Positions 8,191-17,782 of a stretch of 64,000 nucleotides of DNA are shown one piece after another. Origin of the DNA: Oceanobacillus manasiensis (GTDB lineage: Bacteria > Bacillota > Bacilli > Bacillales > Amphibacillaceae). Position 1 is the stretch's first letter. Each line of letters opens with the position of its first letter. Position numbers and translations under genes: made by a program. The DNA lies in NCBI RefSeq assembly GCF_000724085.1, contig NZ_CCDL010000001.1, forward strand, positions 1,054,001 to 1,118,000, given 5' to 3'. The notes beneath the pieces were generated by a model. It was not told where the DNA came from, ran no database searches, and saw nothing but the letters and a program-made list of their open reading frames with translations.

Positions 8191-9306
8191 CTAACTATGT
8201 CTTTCTCTGTATTCCATTGGTGTATAGGAGGTCTTCTTTTTGAATAATTGACTAAAGTATCTGGATTCTTCATATCCTACTTCTTTAGCAATTTCATACG
8301 TTTTTAAATTGGTTGCTCGTAGCATTTGCTTAGCAGCGTTTATCCTCTTTAGTGTGATATAATCCACGAAGTTCATACCAGTATGTTGTTTAAATAATTT
8401 GCTAAAGTAACTATTGCTCATATATAACTGATTGGCCATGTCAACTTGGCTAATTGAACTGTTAAAATGACTGTTAATATATCTAATAGCATCTTCTATA
8501 CCAAGTGTATATTTCTCATCTCTATATTTATAAATGGTTAGTGTCTCATTTTTATAAAAAGTGAAGGTTGCAACACTCGATTGTTTGTATATTTTTAATA
8601 AATCAGCTAAATCTTCTGTTAACAAACTAATAAATATATTCGTTTCCTTTTGTTTTATATTGATAATTTGTTCATTAATTAGTCTTTCAAAGTCACTTTC
8701 ATTTTCAACATGATGAAAAAGGTAAATGTGTTTGTGGGCTGTCTGCTCCAGTAGAACACAATTTTCTGAAGGTATGCTTTCTACCACATGATTTTCATTT
8801 TTAATGATGATTATACAAAAGTTAGGATTGAGTCTATCGTGGGATTTTAGTTTTTGGATTTTGTCTTGTGTCGGATCTTCAATTACACTTTTGGCTAAAT
8901 AAGAAAGATGGTGTAAATCTTCAATTTGTTCTTCTCTTAATACTTGAGCAACATGTAACATGGTCCTTTTTAGCTCATCTACATTTGTGGGTTTTAATAA
9001 GATATCATCTGCTCCCAATCGCAGAGCTTTTTGTGCATATTCAAATTCATTATGGCCTGTTAGAATAACAATTTTTAGCGCTGGATACCTATCTTTACAT
9101 GAAGCAATTAAGTCTAAACCGTTGATTCCTGGCATTCTAATATCTGTTAAAAGGATATCCAGCTTATGTTGCTCCAATATCTGCAACGCTTCATTGCCAT
9201 TTTTTGCAGTTGTTGTAACAGCTATCCCCCACTCTTTCCAAGGAATTGTTTTTTCCAATCCTTCCCTTATTACCCATTCATCATCAACGATTAATAGCTT
9301 TAACAT
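8191..9306 (-). CDS. response regulator, REC plus AraC-type HTH (YesN/HptR-like)
   Basis: The 371-residue protein has an N-terminal receiver domain (LLIVDDEWVIREGL, phospho-acceptor Asp in ILLTDIRMPG, conserved Lys in ILLKPTN) and a C-terminal double HTH of the AraC family (IRYINSHFNSSISQVDMANQLYMSNSYFSKLFK and YEIAKEVGYEESRYFSQLFKK). It pairs with the kinase gene; the ATG follows the kinase stop by 3 bases, with AAGGAAGG inside the end of the kinase gene, so translation is coupled. The same architecture is found in Staphylococcus aureus HptR, which responds to sugar phosphates. The likely target is the divergent transporter operon starting at 11204. Confidence 0.9.
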   Translation of the reverse strand: MLKLLIVDDEWVIREGLEKTIPWKEWGIAVTTTAKNGNEALQILEQHKLDILLTDIRMPGINGLDLIASCKDRYPALKIVILTGHNEFEYAQKALRLGADDILLKPTNVDELKRTMLHVAQVLREEQIEDLHHLSYLAKSVIEDPTQDKIQKLKSHDRLNPNFCIIIIKNENHVVESIPSENCVLLEQTAHKHIYLFHHVENESDFERLINEQIINIKQKETNIFISLLTEDLADLLKIYKQSSVATFTFYKNETLTIYKYRDEKYTLGIEDAIRYINSHFNSSISQVDMANQLYMSNSYFSKLFKQHTGMNFVDYITLKRINAAKQMLRATNLKTYEIAKEVGYEESRYFSQLFKKKTSYTPMEYRERHS

Positions 9307-9309
9307 ATT

Positions 9310-11097
9310 CTAACCTTCCTTATAAGGAATTATGATCAAGATTTTGGTACCTTCATTGACTATAGAAGAAAGCTTCCATTCATATTCGTCTCCATAGCAT
9401 AAGAATAATCGTTTTCGTACATTCTCTATGCCAATTCCTAATTCATCCAGAGATAAAGCCTCTTCCATTTTTTGATTAACGACCTCAAGTGTATGGTTAT
9501 CCATCCCTACTCCATCGTCTATAACAAAAATCTTAATATATTCTTGGAAACTGGTAATAGAGATCTCAATATTCCCTTTGGTTAGTTTATTTTCCAGCCC
9601 ATGGATAATTGCATTCTCGACTATTGGCTGTAAAAGAAGGGAGGGAATTAATCCATTTTGAATAGATTTATCAACATGCAAATGGACATCAAATTTATCT
9701 CTATACCTGAATTCCTGTATCGTCAAATAATTCTCCAATTGCTTAATATCTTGTTCAATTGTAACAAAATCATCTCCCTTTTTTACGGAGTATTTCATAA
9801 TTTCGCTTAAGGAGACAACGATTCTGCTAATATCATGAACACCCTTCAGGCGTGCCAACCAGTTGACGGTTTCTAAAGTATTATATAAAAAATGTGGGTT
9901 TATTTGTGCGCGTAACGCCTTTAATTCCGAATCCTTTAAACGCACCTGTTTTTCATAGCTTTCCTGGATAAGGGTCTTCAGCCTTTTTAACATACGATTA
10001 AATCTTTTGCCGAATATTCCTATATCATCATTATATTTGCTGGAAAATCTTACATCAAGATTCCCTTTTTCAACTTCTCCCATAAGAGACATTAGCTTAT
10101 ATAAAGGCATCGTGATGGTCTTAGAAAGGTAATAGGCTAGCCAGCCTGATAAAATGATTCCTAGTAATGCGAAATTCCATGTTAAGTTTCTGATTAAATT
10201 ATTCTTACTCTGAATAACATCCAAAGGAGTAGTGCTTATTAGCTTGAAGTTTGTTTTATCTGAAGTGTGATAGGTGAGAACGTACGGTTCCTTATCTCTA
10301 GTAAACTTAAAGAAGCCATTCTCACCAATCATCACTCTTGAAATATAATCTGATTCCAAGATAGTCCCAATATTACTTTTATCAGGTTGACTTGAAATAA
10401 CATACCCTTGGTTGTCAAGCAGAAAATATTGCTTACTTTCAAGAGAGTTATTATCCTCATAAATACTAGTAAAAGCTGATTCGTAGATATCAATCATGAT
10501 ATATCCGAGATCTTGATCGTTATCCGAATCCACAAGTAATCTTCCTGCTGTTAGTACGACATCTTGATTGTCATATTCATCGGTTGTATATTTTGTATCC
10601 CACACCATCATCCCATTTGCCTCTTTTGCCTTTCTAAATACCCCCCAATTTTCACGGATGTTCGTATAATCTGCAGGTAAGTAATTATTGGAAAAGTAAC
10701 GATCTCCATTTAAGCCAATAATATAAATATTTATATCCCAGTCTTTTATTCCAGTAATTGTATCAAATACTTCGTTTATTGTTTCATAGTCAGCGTATTT
10801 TTCTTTTAAGTTTCTATTTGTATCTTCCTTTAATATACGTTGAGTTTGGTCGTTTTTGTAAAAGAATAAAGACATTTGTTCTATATCTTTGAGAAAATAA
10901 GTGAATTGGTTATTAACAGCTGTAATCCTTTCCAATTCGTTTGCACTTATTTCTTCCTGTAGCAGTCCAGATATATATTTATAGGTGAAGAAACCTAAAA
11001 GTAATAATGGAATGATTGATGTAAAAAGGATAACGATAATTAACTTTGCTCGTAAGTTTTTACTAAGAAATTTTTTTATTATGTGCTTCACCTTCAA
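9310..11097 (-). CDS. sensor histidine kinase (YesM/HptS-like)
   Basis: The 595-residue protein has an N-terminal membrane segment, a large extracellular Cache-like sensor region (about residues 40-295), a second membrane segment (near WNFALLGIILSGWLAYYL), a HAMP linker and a YesM-type kinase core. The core shows the H-box in QINPHFLYNTLETVNW, the N-box LLQPIVENAIIHGLE, DDGVGMD and GIGIENVRKRL. It phosphorylates the AraC-type regulator encoded next. The gene is divergent from a solute-binding-protein gene, the usual layout for YesMN systems that sense an extracellular nutrient, often together with a binding protein. Confidence 0.9.
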   Translation of the reverse strand: MKVKHIIKKFLSKNLRAKLIIVILFTSIIPLLLLGFFTYKYISGLLQEEISANELERITAVNNQFTYFLKDIEQMSLFFYKNDQTQRILKEDTNRNLKEKYADYETINEVFDTITGIKDWDINIYIIGLNGDRYFSNNYLPADYTNIRENWGVFRKAKEANGMMVWDTKYTTDEYDNQDVVLTAGRLLVDSDNDQDLGYIMIDIYESAFTSIYEDNNSLESKQYFLLDNQGYVISSQPDKSNIGTILESDYISRVMIGENGFFKFTRDKEPYVLTYHTSDKTNFKLISTTPLDVIQSKNNLIRNLTWNFALLGIILSGWLAYYLSKTITMPLYKLMSLMGEVEKGNLDVRFSSKYNDDIGIFGKRFNRMLKRLKTLIQESYEKQVRLKDSELKALRAQINPHFLYNTLETVNWLARLKGVHDISRIVVSLSEIMKYSVKKGDDFVTIEQDIKQLENYLTIQEFRYRDKFDVHLHVDKSIQNGLIPSLLLQPIVENAIIHGLENKLTKGNIEISITSFQEYIKIFVIDDGVGMDNHTLEVVNQKMEEALSLDELGIGIENVRKRLFLCYGDEYEWKLSSIVNEGTKILIIIPYKEG

Positions 11098-11136
11098 TCA
11101 TGAAAAATTACATACTCTTTATGAAAAAAATTGCAT

Positions 11137-11150
11137 TGTATGCGTTTTCA
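11137..11150 (+). promoter_or_regulatory. cre-like site upstream of the AfuA/HptA-like gene
   Basis: TGTATGCGTTTTCA matches the catabolite-responsive element consensus at 13 of 14 positions. It lies in the divergent region between the kinase gene and the binding-protein gene, which fits carbon catabolite control of this transporter. Confidence 0.55.
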
Positions 11151-11203
11151 TATATTGCTAATATCAGTAGTGTATCATAAAAATTTTATCAGGGGGCTTA
11201 ATA

Positions 11204-12226
11204 GTGAAAAAGATTCTATTAATGATGAGTGTCGCATTATTACTTGGTTTTATAAGTGCATGCAGTTCAGGTGGGAGTGAAGCAGGGAGTGATGAGGATT
11301 CAAATTCGCTGACAGTTTATTCACCACACCAAAACGAAATTATTAATCCAATTATAAAAGAATTTCAGGATAGAACAGGGATTAAAGTTGATATGGTAAC
11401 AGGTGGTACGGGAGAACTCCTTAATCGCGTTACAGCAGAAGAGGGAAATCCTGGGGGGGACGTTTTTTGGGGCGGAGGCGCCGAATCGCTAGAGGCATAT
11501 GGGAGCAGTTTTGAACCTTATGTTACCGAAAGCGATGAGTCTATTTCGTCGGATTTTAAAAGCCCTTCTAATGTATGGACCGGATTCTCGGCACTGCCTA
11601 TGGTAATTATGTATAACCAAGATATGGTAGCTGAAGGCGATGCACCTAAAAGGTGGGAGGACTTACTAGATGAACAATGGAAAGGAAAAATTGCATATGT
11701 CGACCCAAGTAAGTCAGGTTCAGCATACACACAATTAGTAACGATGTTGTTTGCCTATCAAGACGATGGTTCAGATGGCTGGGGATTTGTTAAAGACTTT
11801 GTAGCTAACCTAGATGGTGCAATCTTATCGAGTTCTAGTATGGTTCCTAAGGGTGTTGCAGATGGTGAGTTTCCTGTCGGCATTACGTTAGAAGAGGCTG
11901 CTTATCGATATATTGCAGGAGGAGCTGCAGTCGATGTGAATTACCCTGAAGAAGGGACATCAGCTGTACCGGACGGTGTAGCCTTAATTAAAGAGGCAAA
12001 AAACAATAAGAATGCGCAAGAATTTATTGATTTCCTAGTAAGTAAAGATGTGCAGGAAATGATTGTAGAAGATTTTAACCGCCGCTCTATCAGAGAAGAC
12101 GTGTCTCCTCCAGAAGGGTTAATCAGTTCAGATGAAATAAAAATGCTAGATTATGACTTTGGCTGGTCTGCAGAGAACAAAGATGAGGTTATGGATGATT
12201 TTCACCAAATTATAATTGCACAATAA
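11204..12226 (+). CDS. ABC substrate-binding lipoprotein, AfuA/FbpA/HptA family (type 2 fold)
   Basis: The 340-residue lipoprotein has lipobox ISAC (Cys20), then LTVYSPHQNEIINPIIKEFQDRTGIKVDMVTGGTGEL, the standard opening of the family first described as iron(III)-binding proteins. The W.GK.A..DP..SGSAYT block and C-terminal FIDFLVSKDVQE agree. Members near YesMN-type kinases, such as AfuA and HptA, bind hexose phosphates, so sugar phosphate is a better guess than iron here because a phosphohexomutase gene follows. The GTG start at 11204 is 7 bases after AGGGGG. A hairpin separates it from the ATPase gene. Confidence 0.85.
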   Translation: MKKILLMMSVALLLGFISACSSGGSEAGSDEDSNSLTVYSPHQNEIINPIIKEFQDRTGIKVDMVTGGTGELLNRVTAEEGNPGGDVFWGGGAESLEAYGSSFEPYVTESDESISSDFKSPSNVWTGFSALPMVIMYNQDMVAEGDAPKRWEDLLDEQWKGKIAYVDPSKSGSAYTQLVTMLFAYQDDGSDGWGFVKDFVANLDGAILSSSSMVPKGVADGEFPVGITLEEAAYRYIAGGAAVDVNYPEEGTSAVPDGVALIKEAKNNKNAQEFIDFLVSKDVQEMIVEDFNRRSIREDVSPPEGLISSDEIKMLDYDFGWSAENKDEVMDDFHQIIIAQ

Positions 12227-12245
12227 TAAATGAGTAATAACAAAA

Positions 12246-12272
12246 AAAGGGATCTGATACACGGGTCCCTTT
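12246..12272 (+). terminator. intercistronic hairpin after the binding-protein gene
   Basis: AAAGGGATC (12246-12254) pairs with GGGTCCCTTT (12263-12272) in a GC-containing stem. Only a short T run follows, so partial attenuation is more likely than full termination. Confidence 0.6.
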
Positions 12273-12292
12273 AAAAAGGAGGAAATAATAAA

Positions 12293-13405
12293 GTGGAGCA
12301 TATAAAGATACATAATGTAAGTAAATTATTTGGAGACACCAAAGCAATAGATGATATTAATATTACCATTAATCAAGGGGAATTTTTCACCTTATTGGGA
12401 CCTAGTGGTTGTGGTAAAACCACTCTTCTCAGGACGTTGGCAGGGTTTTACCAACAAGAAGAGGGAGACATTTTTTTTGGTGATACTTTTATAAACGAAG
12501 TTCCCGCACATAAACGTAATATTGGAATGGTATTTCAAAACTACGCAATCTTCCCCCATATGACAGTTTTTGAAAATATTGCTTATGGCCTTAAAGCTAG
12601 AAAGGTAAAAAAAGATGAGATTATTGTACGTGTAAATGAAGCACTAGAAATGGTTGAATTATCCCATCTAAAAGATCGTCAACCATCCCAGCTCAGTGGT
12701 GGACAGCAACAAAGGGTCTCTCTTGCCCGCGCAATTGTAATTCATCCAGGTTTGTTATTAATGGATGAGCCATTATCAAATTTGGATGCAAAACTCCGTG
12801 TCAAAATGCGAGAGGATATTAGAAGCTTACAAAAACGCTTAAACATTACAACTATTTATGTTACCCACGACCAAGAAGAGGCATTAGCTGTATCTGATCG
12901 GATAGCAGTGCTTAACAATGGGAAAATACAGCAAATTGGTAGACCCCATGAAATCTATTTAAGCCCAGTTAATAAATTTGTATCTAATTTTATTGGAAGT
13001 ACAAACTTCCTTGAAGGAAAGGTTGAAGCAGGAAAAGAAGGTGAAAATGCAATGGTAACGGTAGAGGGAGTTACGTTGGCTACTAAATTTGGAAGACCGT
13101 TTCAAGGTAAAGTGCTATACTCCATTCGTCCTGAACAAGTCAAAATTATGGATGATAAAGAGACTTCCCCCACTTTATTGGAAGGAGAGATTGTGGATGC
13201 CACTTTCTTAGGTGAATCTGTTGTATATAAAATTATTTTTAACTCCGGTTATACCATCAGTGTCCATGAGCACTCTATAAGATTTGGTATGTTAAGGGAG
13301 GAAGGAAACAAAGTTAAAGTTGACTTAAATCCAAACGAAGCGGTTATTTTTGATGAAAGCGGGGAGGAAGTGATAAATGAGCATAAAAACATCAGGCATT
13401 CGTAA
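12293..13405 (+). CDS. ABC transporter ATP-binding protein (AfuC/FbpC/PotA-like)
   Basis: The 370-residue ATPase has Walker A GPSGCGKTT, Q-loop in VFQNYAIF, signature LSGGQQQR, Walker B LLMDEPLSNLD, the switch His in THDQEEA and a C-terminal TOBE-type domain (residues about 240-360), all typical of the importer ATPase group that includes AfuC and FbpC. The start is GTG at 12293 after AAAGGAGG. Its last 29 bases overlap the start of the permease gene, so the two are translationally coupled. Confidence 0.9.
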   Translation: MEHIKIHNVSKLFGDTKAIDDINITINQGEFFTLLGPSGCGKTTLLRTLAGFYQQEEGDIFFGDTFINEVPAHKRNIGMVFQNYAIFPHMTVFENIAYGLKARKVKKDEIIVRVNEALEMVELSHLKDRQPSQLSGGQQQRVSLARAIVIHPGLLLMDEPLSNLDAKLRVKMREDIRSLQKRLNITTIYVTHDQEEALAVSDRIAVLNNGKIQQIGRPHEIYLSPVNKFVSNFIGSTNFLEGKVEAGKEGENAMVTVEGVTLATKFGRPFQGKVLYSIRPEQVKIMDDKETSPTLLEGEIVDATFLGESVVYKIIFNSGYTISVHEHSIRFGMLREEGNKVKVDLNPNEAVIFDESGEEVINEHKNIRHS

Positions 13406-15053
13406 CAGAAACCCTTTTCGCATTCAGTTAGGATTTTGGAATTATGTGGTTATTATTGCATTTATACTTATAGGTTTTTTCCTTATTTACCCCTTGTTCA
13501 ACATATTTGTTAATAGTTTCTGGCAGGATGGGAAGATTTCATTGGAAAATTACCAAGAATTCTTTTCATATAAATATTACTATTCAGCTCTTTTGAACAG
13601 TTTTATTGTGTCCACTACGGCAACTTTCTTTGCGTGCTGCCTAGGGATACCGGTAGCTTATGCTATGGCGAGATTTAATATACCGTTTAAGGGTTTATTT
13701 CATATTTTAATTATTTTAACTCTGCTTTCTCCACCGTTTATTGGAGCGTACTCGTGGATTTTAATGTTAGGTAACAATGGTTTTATAAAGAACTTTTTTG
13801 CAGACTTAGGATTGGATATTCCTTCGATTTATGGTTTGCATGGAATGATATGGGTTTTTACCCTACAGTTTTATCCCCACATATATTTATATGTATCAGG
13901 CGCATTGAAAACAATCGATGTTTCGCTGGAAGAAGCTTCTGCCAGCTTAGGTGTATCTGGTTGGAAGAGAATTCGTAAGGTAACACTTCCTTTAATTTTC
14001 CCTACTGTTTCTACTGGTGCTTTAATGGTATTCATGGCTTCTTTTGCAGATTTTGGAACCCCAATGTTAATTGGTCAAGGGGAAAAGGTGTTGCCTATCT
14101 TAGCTTATGAACAATTCATAAGTGAAATGGGATCAAATCCAGCCATGGCTAGCACACTTAGTATGATCTTATTAACCGTAACAACAATGGTTTTATTTTT
14201 GCAGAGGTATGTAGTTGCAAAAAAAACATATACGATGAGTGCATTACGGCCACCCAAAATCATTAAACTAAAACCTGCAAAGAGAGTAATGGCAACATTA
14301 TTGGTAATGGCTGTTGTTACATTGTCCATTATTCCACAGGCTACCGTCATTACTACTTCTTTTCTTAAAACAAATGGACCAGTATTTGCTGGCGGGTTTA
14401 GCTTGGATAGCTACAGGCAGGTGTTGTATAAAGTCCCACAAGCAATTCAAAATACATTTACCTATGCGAGTCTAGCAATTGTTTTCATGGTTATAGCCGG
14501 GCTGTTACTATCTTATGTCGTCGTTAGAAGGCCATCAAAACTTACTTCTCTTTTAGATGCGCTCATTATGATTCCATATGTAATACCAGGTACGGTACTA
14601 GGAATCAGCTTGATTATTGCATTCAATAAACCACCTATTGAACTTACTGGTACTTGGATAATTTTAGTTGTAGCATATTGTATTCGAAAGTTACCCTATA
14701 CCATGCGTTCGAGTACAGCAATATTGCATCAAATCGATAAGAGCGTAGAGGAAGCTTCTATTAGCTTAGGTGTACCGCCGATGAAAACCTTCTTTAAGAC
14801 AACAGCTGTTTTGATGATACCTGGTGTATTGTCTGGGGCGATATTGAGTTGGGTAACGACTATTAATGAACTTAGTTCAACCATTGTCCTTTACTATGGT
14901 GCAACCGCCACCATTACGGTGTCGATCTACAGTGAAGTCTTTACAGCCAATTTTGGAACTGCAGCTGCTTTAGCATCCATTTTGTCATTAGCCACTATCA
15001 TATCGCTGATCATCATTACACTTTTGACTGGGAAGAAGGATATTAATATATGA
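13377..15053 (+). CDS. ABC transporter permease, fused double module (AfuB/FbpB-like)
   Basis: The 558-residue membrane protein contains two copies of the binding-protein-dependent permease domain, each with an EAA loop: LEEASASLGVSGWKRIRKVTLPL in the first half and VEEASISLGVPPMKTFFKT in the second. About 12 membrane segments are predicted. Fusion of both halves is normal for the AfuB/FbpB group. The ATG at 13377 lies inside the end of the ATPase gene, with GGGGAGG upstream. With the products of 11204 and 12293 it forms a complete importer. Confidence 0.9.
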   Translation: MSIKTSGIRNRNPFRIQLGFWNYVVIIAFILIGFFLIYPLFNIFVNSFWQDGKISLENYQEFFSYKYYYSALLNSFIVSTTATFFACCLGIPVAYAMARFNIPFKGLFHILIILTLLSPPFIGAYSWILMLGNNGFIKNFFADLGLDIPSIYGLHGMIWVFTLQFYPHIYLYVSGALKTIDVSLEEASASLGVSGWKRIRKVTLPLIFPTVSTGALMVFMASFADFGTPMLIGQGEKVLPILAYEQFISEMGSNPAMASTLSMILLTVTTMVLFLQRYVVAKKTYTMSALRPPKIIKLKPAKRVMATLLVMAVVTLSIIPQATVITTSFLKTNGPVFAGGFSLDSYRQVLYKVPQAIQNTFTYASLAIVFMVIAGLLLSYVVVRRPSKLTSLLDALIMIPYVIPGTVLGISLIIAFNKPPIELTGTWIILVVAYCIRKLPYTMRSSTAILHQIDKSVEEASISLGVPPMKTFFKTTAVLMIPGVLSGAILSWVTTINELSSTIVLYYGATATITVSIYSEVFTANFGTAAALASILSLATIISLIIITLLTGKKDINI

Positions 15054-15144
15054 TAAGGGAGGAAAGTAGATAAGGGGAGAAATATGAATGTGCTAGTTAT
15101 AGGTCTGGAGTTGGATAGATAATTTTAATATATGGAGGGATTAC

Positions 15145-16578
15145 ATGATTCGTTTTGGTACTGGGGGCTGGAGAGATATAATAGGGGAAAACTTTACCTT
15201 TGATAATGTAAGAAGGTTTTCGCAAGGAGTTGCAGAACAAATTATTCAACAAGGGAAAAAAGGGCAGGGGGTTGTAATTGGGTACGATAATCGCTTTATG
15301 GCAGAGGAATTCTCGAAAGCTTCTGCAGAAGTTTTTGCAGGAAATAATATTAAAGTAATTCTGTTAACACCATCTGTTCCAACGCCGTTAGTTAATTTTG
15401 TTACAAAAGAGGAAAATGCAGCTGCAGGTCTAACCTTTACAGCCAGTCACAACCCCCATATATACAACGGTATTAAATATGTGTGTGAAGGTGGATTTCC
15501 AGCTACCGAAGAGATTACAACAAACTTGGAAAAATCAATTAATAATATACCTATTGAGGATATTAAAAAGTTGTCTTATAAGAAGTCTCTATCAACAAAG
15601 TTAATAACCAGAAGAAGCTACACAGACGAGTTTATTAACTTTATAGAATCCCAATTGGATATGGATTTAATAAAGGAATCTTCTATTAAAGTGTTGTATG
15701 ATCCAATGTTTGGTACAGGTGTGAACGCACTGCTTACATTACTTGTGGATACCCGTTCTAATGTGAAAATTATTCATGATGAAGTGGATCCCCTTTTTGG
15801 TGGACGTGTACCTGCTCCAACTGAAAGCACACTATGGCGTTTAATGGCAATGATGAAAGAAGGAGATTACGATATTGGTATTGCAACAGATGGGGACGGA
15901 GATAGGATTGCTATTATAGATGAAGAAGGAAATTATGTAGACGCTAATGAAATTCTTACTATATTATATTATTATTTCTTGGAATATAAAAAGGAGAAGG
16001 GTAATGTAGTACGAAACATATCAACAACCCACTTACTGGATGAAATAGCAGTAAGCTATGGCCATCAATGCTACGAAAAGCCAGTTGGTTTTAAACATAT
16101 AGCGGAAGGAATGCTGGAAACGAATGCCATTCTAGGTGGAGAAAGCTCAGGGGGAATTACAATCAGAGGTCATCTATTGGAAAAAGATGCAATATTATCT
16201 GCAGGTATATTGCTCGAAATGCTTGCTCACACAAAAATGTCGCTTAGAACAATTCGTGAAGAAATTGTATCTAAGTTTGGGAGAAGATTTTTTAAAGAAT
16301 ATAGTTATACGTATGAAGCAGATGATAAAGAATTTATTGAATCTATCATCACTAAAGTGAAAGCTGAAGAAATATACAAAGATGAACTACTTAATTACAA
16401 GACTTATGATGGTGTGAAATGGGAATGGCAGGATGGAACGTGGTGTTTAGTCCGATTTTCGGGAACTGAACCTTTATTAAGAATTATGGTAGAATCACCC
16501 AGAAAGCAGGAGATAGATTCTATTATCCAGAATGTAATAAGTATTATTGAAAATAAAGTGTTGCTGAATAATCCATAA
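15145..16578 (+). CDS. phosphohexomutase (phosphoglucomutase/phosphomannomutase family)
   Basis: The 477-residue cytosolic enzyme has the four hallmarks of the alpha-D-phosphohexomutase family: the phosphoserine loop TASHNP (near residue 100), the Mg-binding loop ATDGDGDR, the sugar-specificity loop GGESSGG and the phosphate-binding RFSGTEPLLR near the C-terminus. It interconverts hexose 6- and 1-phosphates. GGAGGG precedes the ATG at 15145. Co-location with a putative sugar-phosphate importer suggests it processes the imported hexose phosphate; glucosamine or mannose substrates cannot be excluded. Confidence 0.88.
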   Translation: MIRFGTGGWRDIIGENFTFDNVRRFSQGVAEQIIQQGKKGQGVVIGYDNRFMAEEFSKASAEVFAGNNIKVILLTPSVPTPLVNFVTKEENAAAGLTFTASHNPHIYNGIKYVCEGGFPATEEITTNLEKSINNIPIEDIKKLSYKKSLSTKLITRRSYTDEFINFIESQLDMDLIKESSIKVLYDPMFGTGVNALLTLLVDTRSNVKIIHDEVDPLFGGRVPAPTESTLWRLMAMMKEGDYDIGIATDGDGDRIAIIDEEGNYVDANEILTILYYYFLEYKKEKGNVVRNISTTHLLDEIAVSYGHQCYEKPVGFKHIAEGMLETNAILGGESSGGITIRGHLLEKDAILSAGILLEMLAHTKMSLRTIREEIVSKFGRRFFKEYSYTYEADDKEFIESIITKVKAEEIYKDELLNYKTYDGVKWEWQDGTWCLVRFSGTEPLLRIMVESPRKQEIDSIIQNVISIIENKVLLNNP

Positions 16579-16600
16579 AACATTTCTAGGGGTAGTTACA

Positions 16601-17770
16601 TTGAAAATTAAATTTTTATTAACTTTGTCAATATGTATCGTTATTATTTCCACCGTTTATATAATAAATCTATTAAATCAGGACTTTATATTAAACAAAG
16701 ATGACGATTACAATTCTACAATTAATGTATGGATAACTACCCCAGGATTAGTTTCAGCTTTGAAACAATTTCAGACAGAATCGAATAATAGAATGAATGT
16801 GAGAGAATTTAAGGATACAGAAGCGCTTTTCGAAGAATTAGAATTAATAGATACAGATAATAATGAATATCCTAATATCGTAGAAACGGACTCCAATTTT
16901 GGGATGGAGGAAATTTCAGAACTTGGAAATATTGTTCCACTCAGCGAAGTTTCAAAAAGTTTACCCGATCAATTTTATCATTCCGTTAGTCTTAATTTCT
17001 ATCACAATGATTCATTGTTCGCCTTTCCAGTTGGCGTTGAAATACCGCTGGTTTTGATAAATCGTACAATCATAAATAACCAAATAAGTACAGATCTGAG
17101 CTTATATCCATTTGCTTCAGAAAGCCAACTTGTACAATATAAGCGTATACAAGACAAGATTGATAGGAACGACAATACAAAGCCGTTTTGGTTTTTTCAT
17201 TTAGATAATAATATACCGTTATATTGGAATTCTTACTTATACTCCCATGGGAATAGAGATACGCATTCCTTTGCTGATATGTGGAAGCGATTGATTGTAG
17301 AATACGAACTAGTTCCCCCCTTGGATAATCATATGGCAATTACGAGATTTGCAAATACGGAGGTTGGTGTATTAATAACTACTTCTCAGCAGTTACAAAC
17401 TATTCAACACCTAATTGGTAATAGCTTTGAATTTGAAGTACTTCCCTTTATTCAAAATAACAATGATCCTATTCTAGTATCAGGGAATGGACTTGTGGTT
17501 CTTAAAAATAGTAAACATATAAAAGAACTCTTCCAATTTATGAGTAGTGACGAAATACAAACGGAGATTTTGAGTAAGACAGGCTGGTTTCCTACACAGA
17601 AATCCCTGTGGGACAAACCAGAAATTTTACATGAGCTTCCGATGGCAAAACATTTAAATTCCTTACTAAAATACAGTGGAAATTTTAGAGGGAAGAAACC
17701 TACGAATAATGCCAAAAGCGAACAGATCGATATTAAAAAGAAAGCTCATAAAATAGAAAGTGACTATTGA
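16601..17770 (+). CDS. orphan UgpB-like extracellular solute-binding protein with N-terminal anchor
   Basis: The 389-residue protein has one N-terminal hydrophobic segment (about residues 4-26) without a lipobox cysteine, so it is either membrane-anchored or secreted. The body resembles family 1 solute-binding proteins, clearest in the C-terminal run from SGNGLVVLKNSKHIKELF through FMSSDEIQTEILSKTGWFPTQ, typical of UgpB-like proteins. No partner permeases of that class are nearby, so a sensory role with the YesM-like kinase or delivery to the AfuB-like permease is possible. The start is TTG at 16601 after AGGGGTAG. The C-terminus is Lys-rich. Confidence 0.65.
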   Translation: MKIKFLLTLSICIVIISTVYIINLLNQDFILNKDDDYNSTINVWITTPGLVSALKQFQTESNNRMNVREFKDTEALFEELELIDTDNNEYPNIVETDSNFGMEEISELGNIVPLSEVSKSLPDQFYHSVSLNFYHNDSLFAFPVGVEIPLVLINRTIINNQISTDLSLYPFASESQLVQYKRIQDKIDRNDNTKPFWFFHLDNNIPLYWNSYLYSHGNRDTHSFADMWKRLIVEYELVPPLDNHMAITRFANTEVGVLITTSQQLQTIQHLIGNSFEFEVLPFIQNNNDPILVSGNGLVVLKNSKHIKELFQFMSSDEIQTEILSKTGWFPTQKSLWDKPEILHELPMAKHLNSLLKYSGNFRGKKPTNNAKSEQIDIKKKAHKIESDY

Positions 17771-17782
17771 GGAGGATTTACG

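Noticed and set aside
15084-15122. A 12-codon frame (MNVLVIGLELDR) with a good ribosome binding site before the phosphohexomutase gene
   Set aside because: Too short to call; it could be the remnant of a deleted gene start or a leader peptide, but nothing else supports it.
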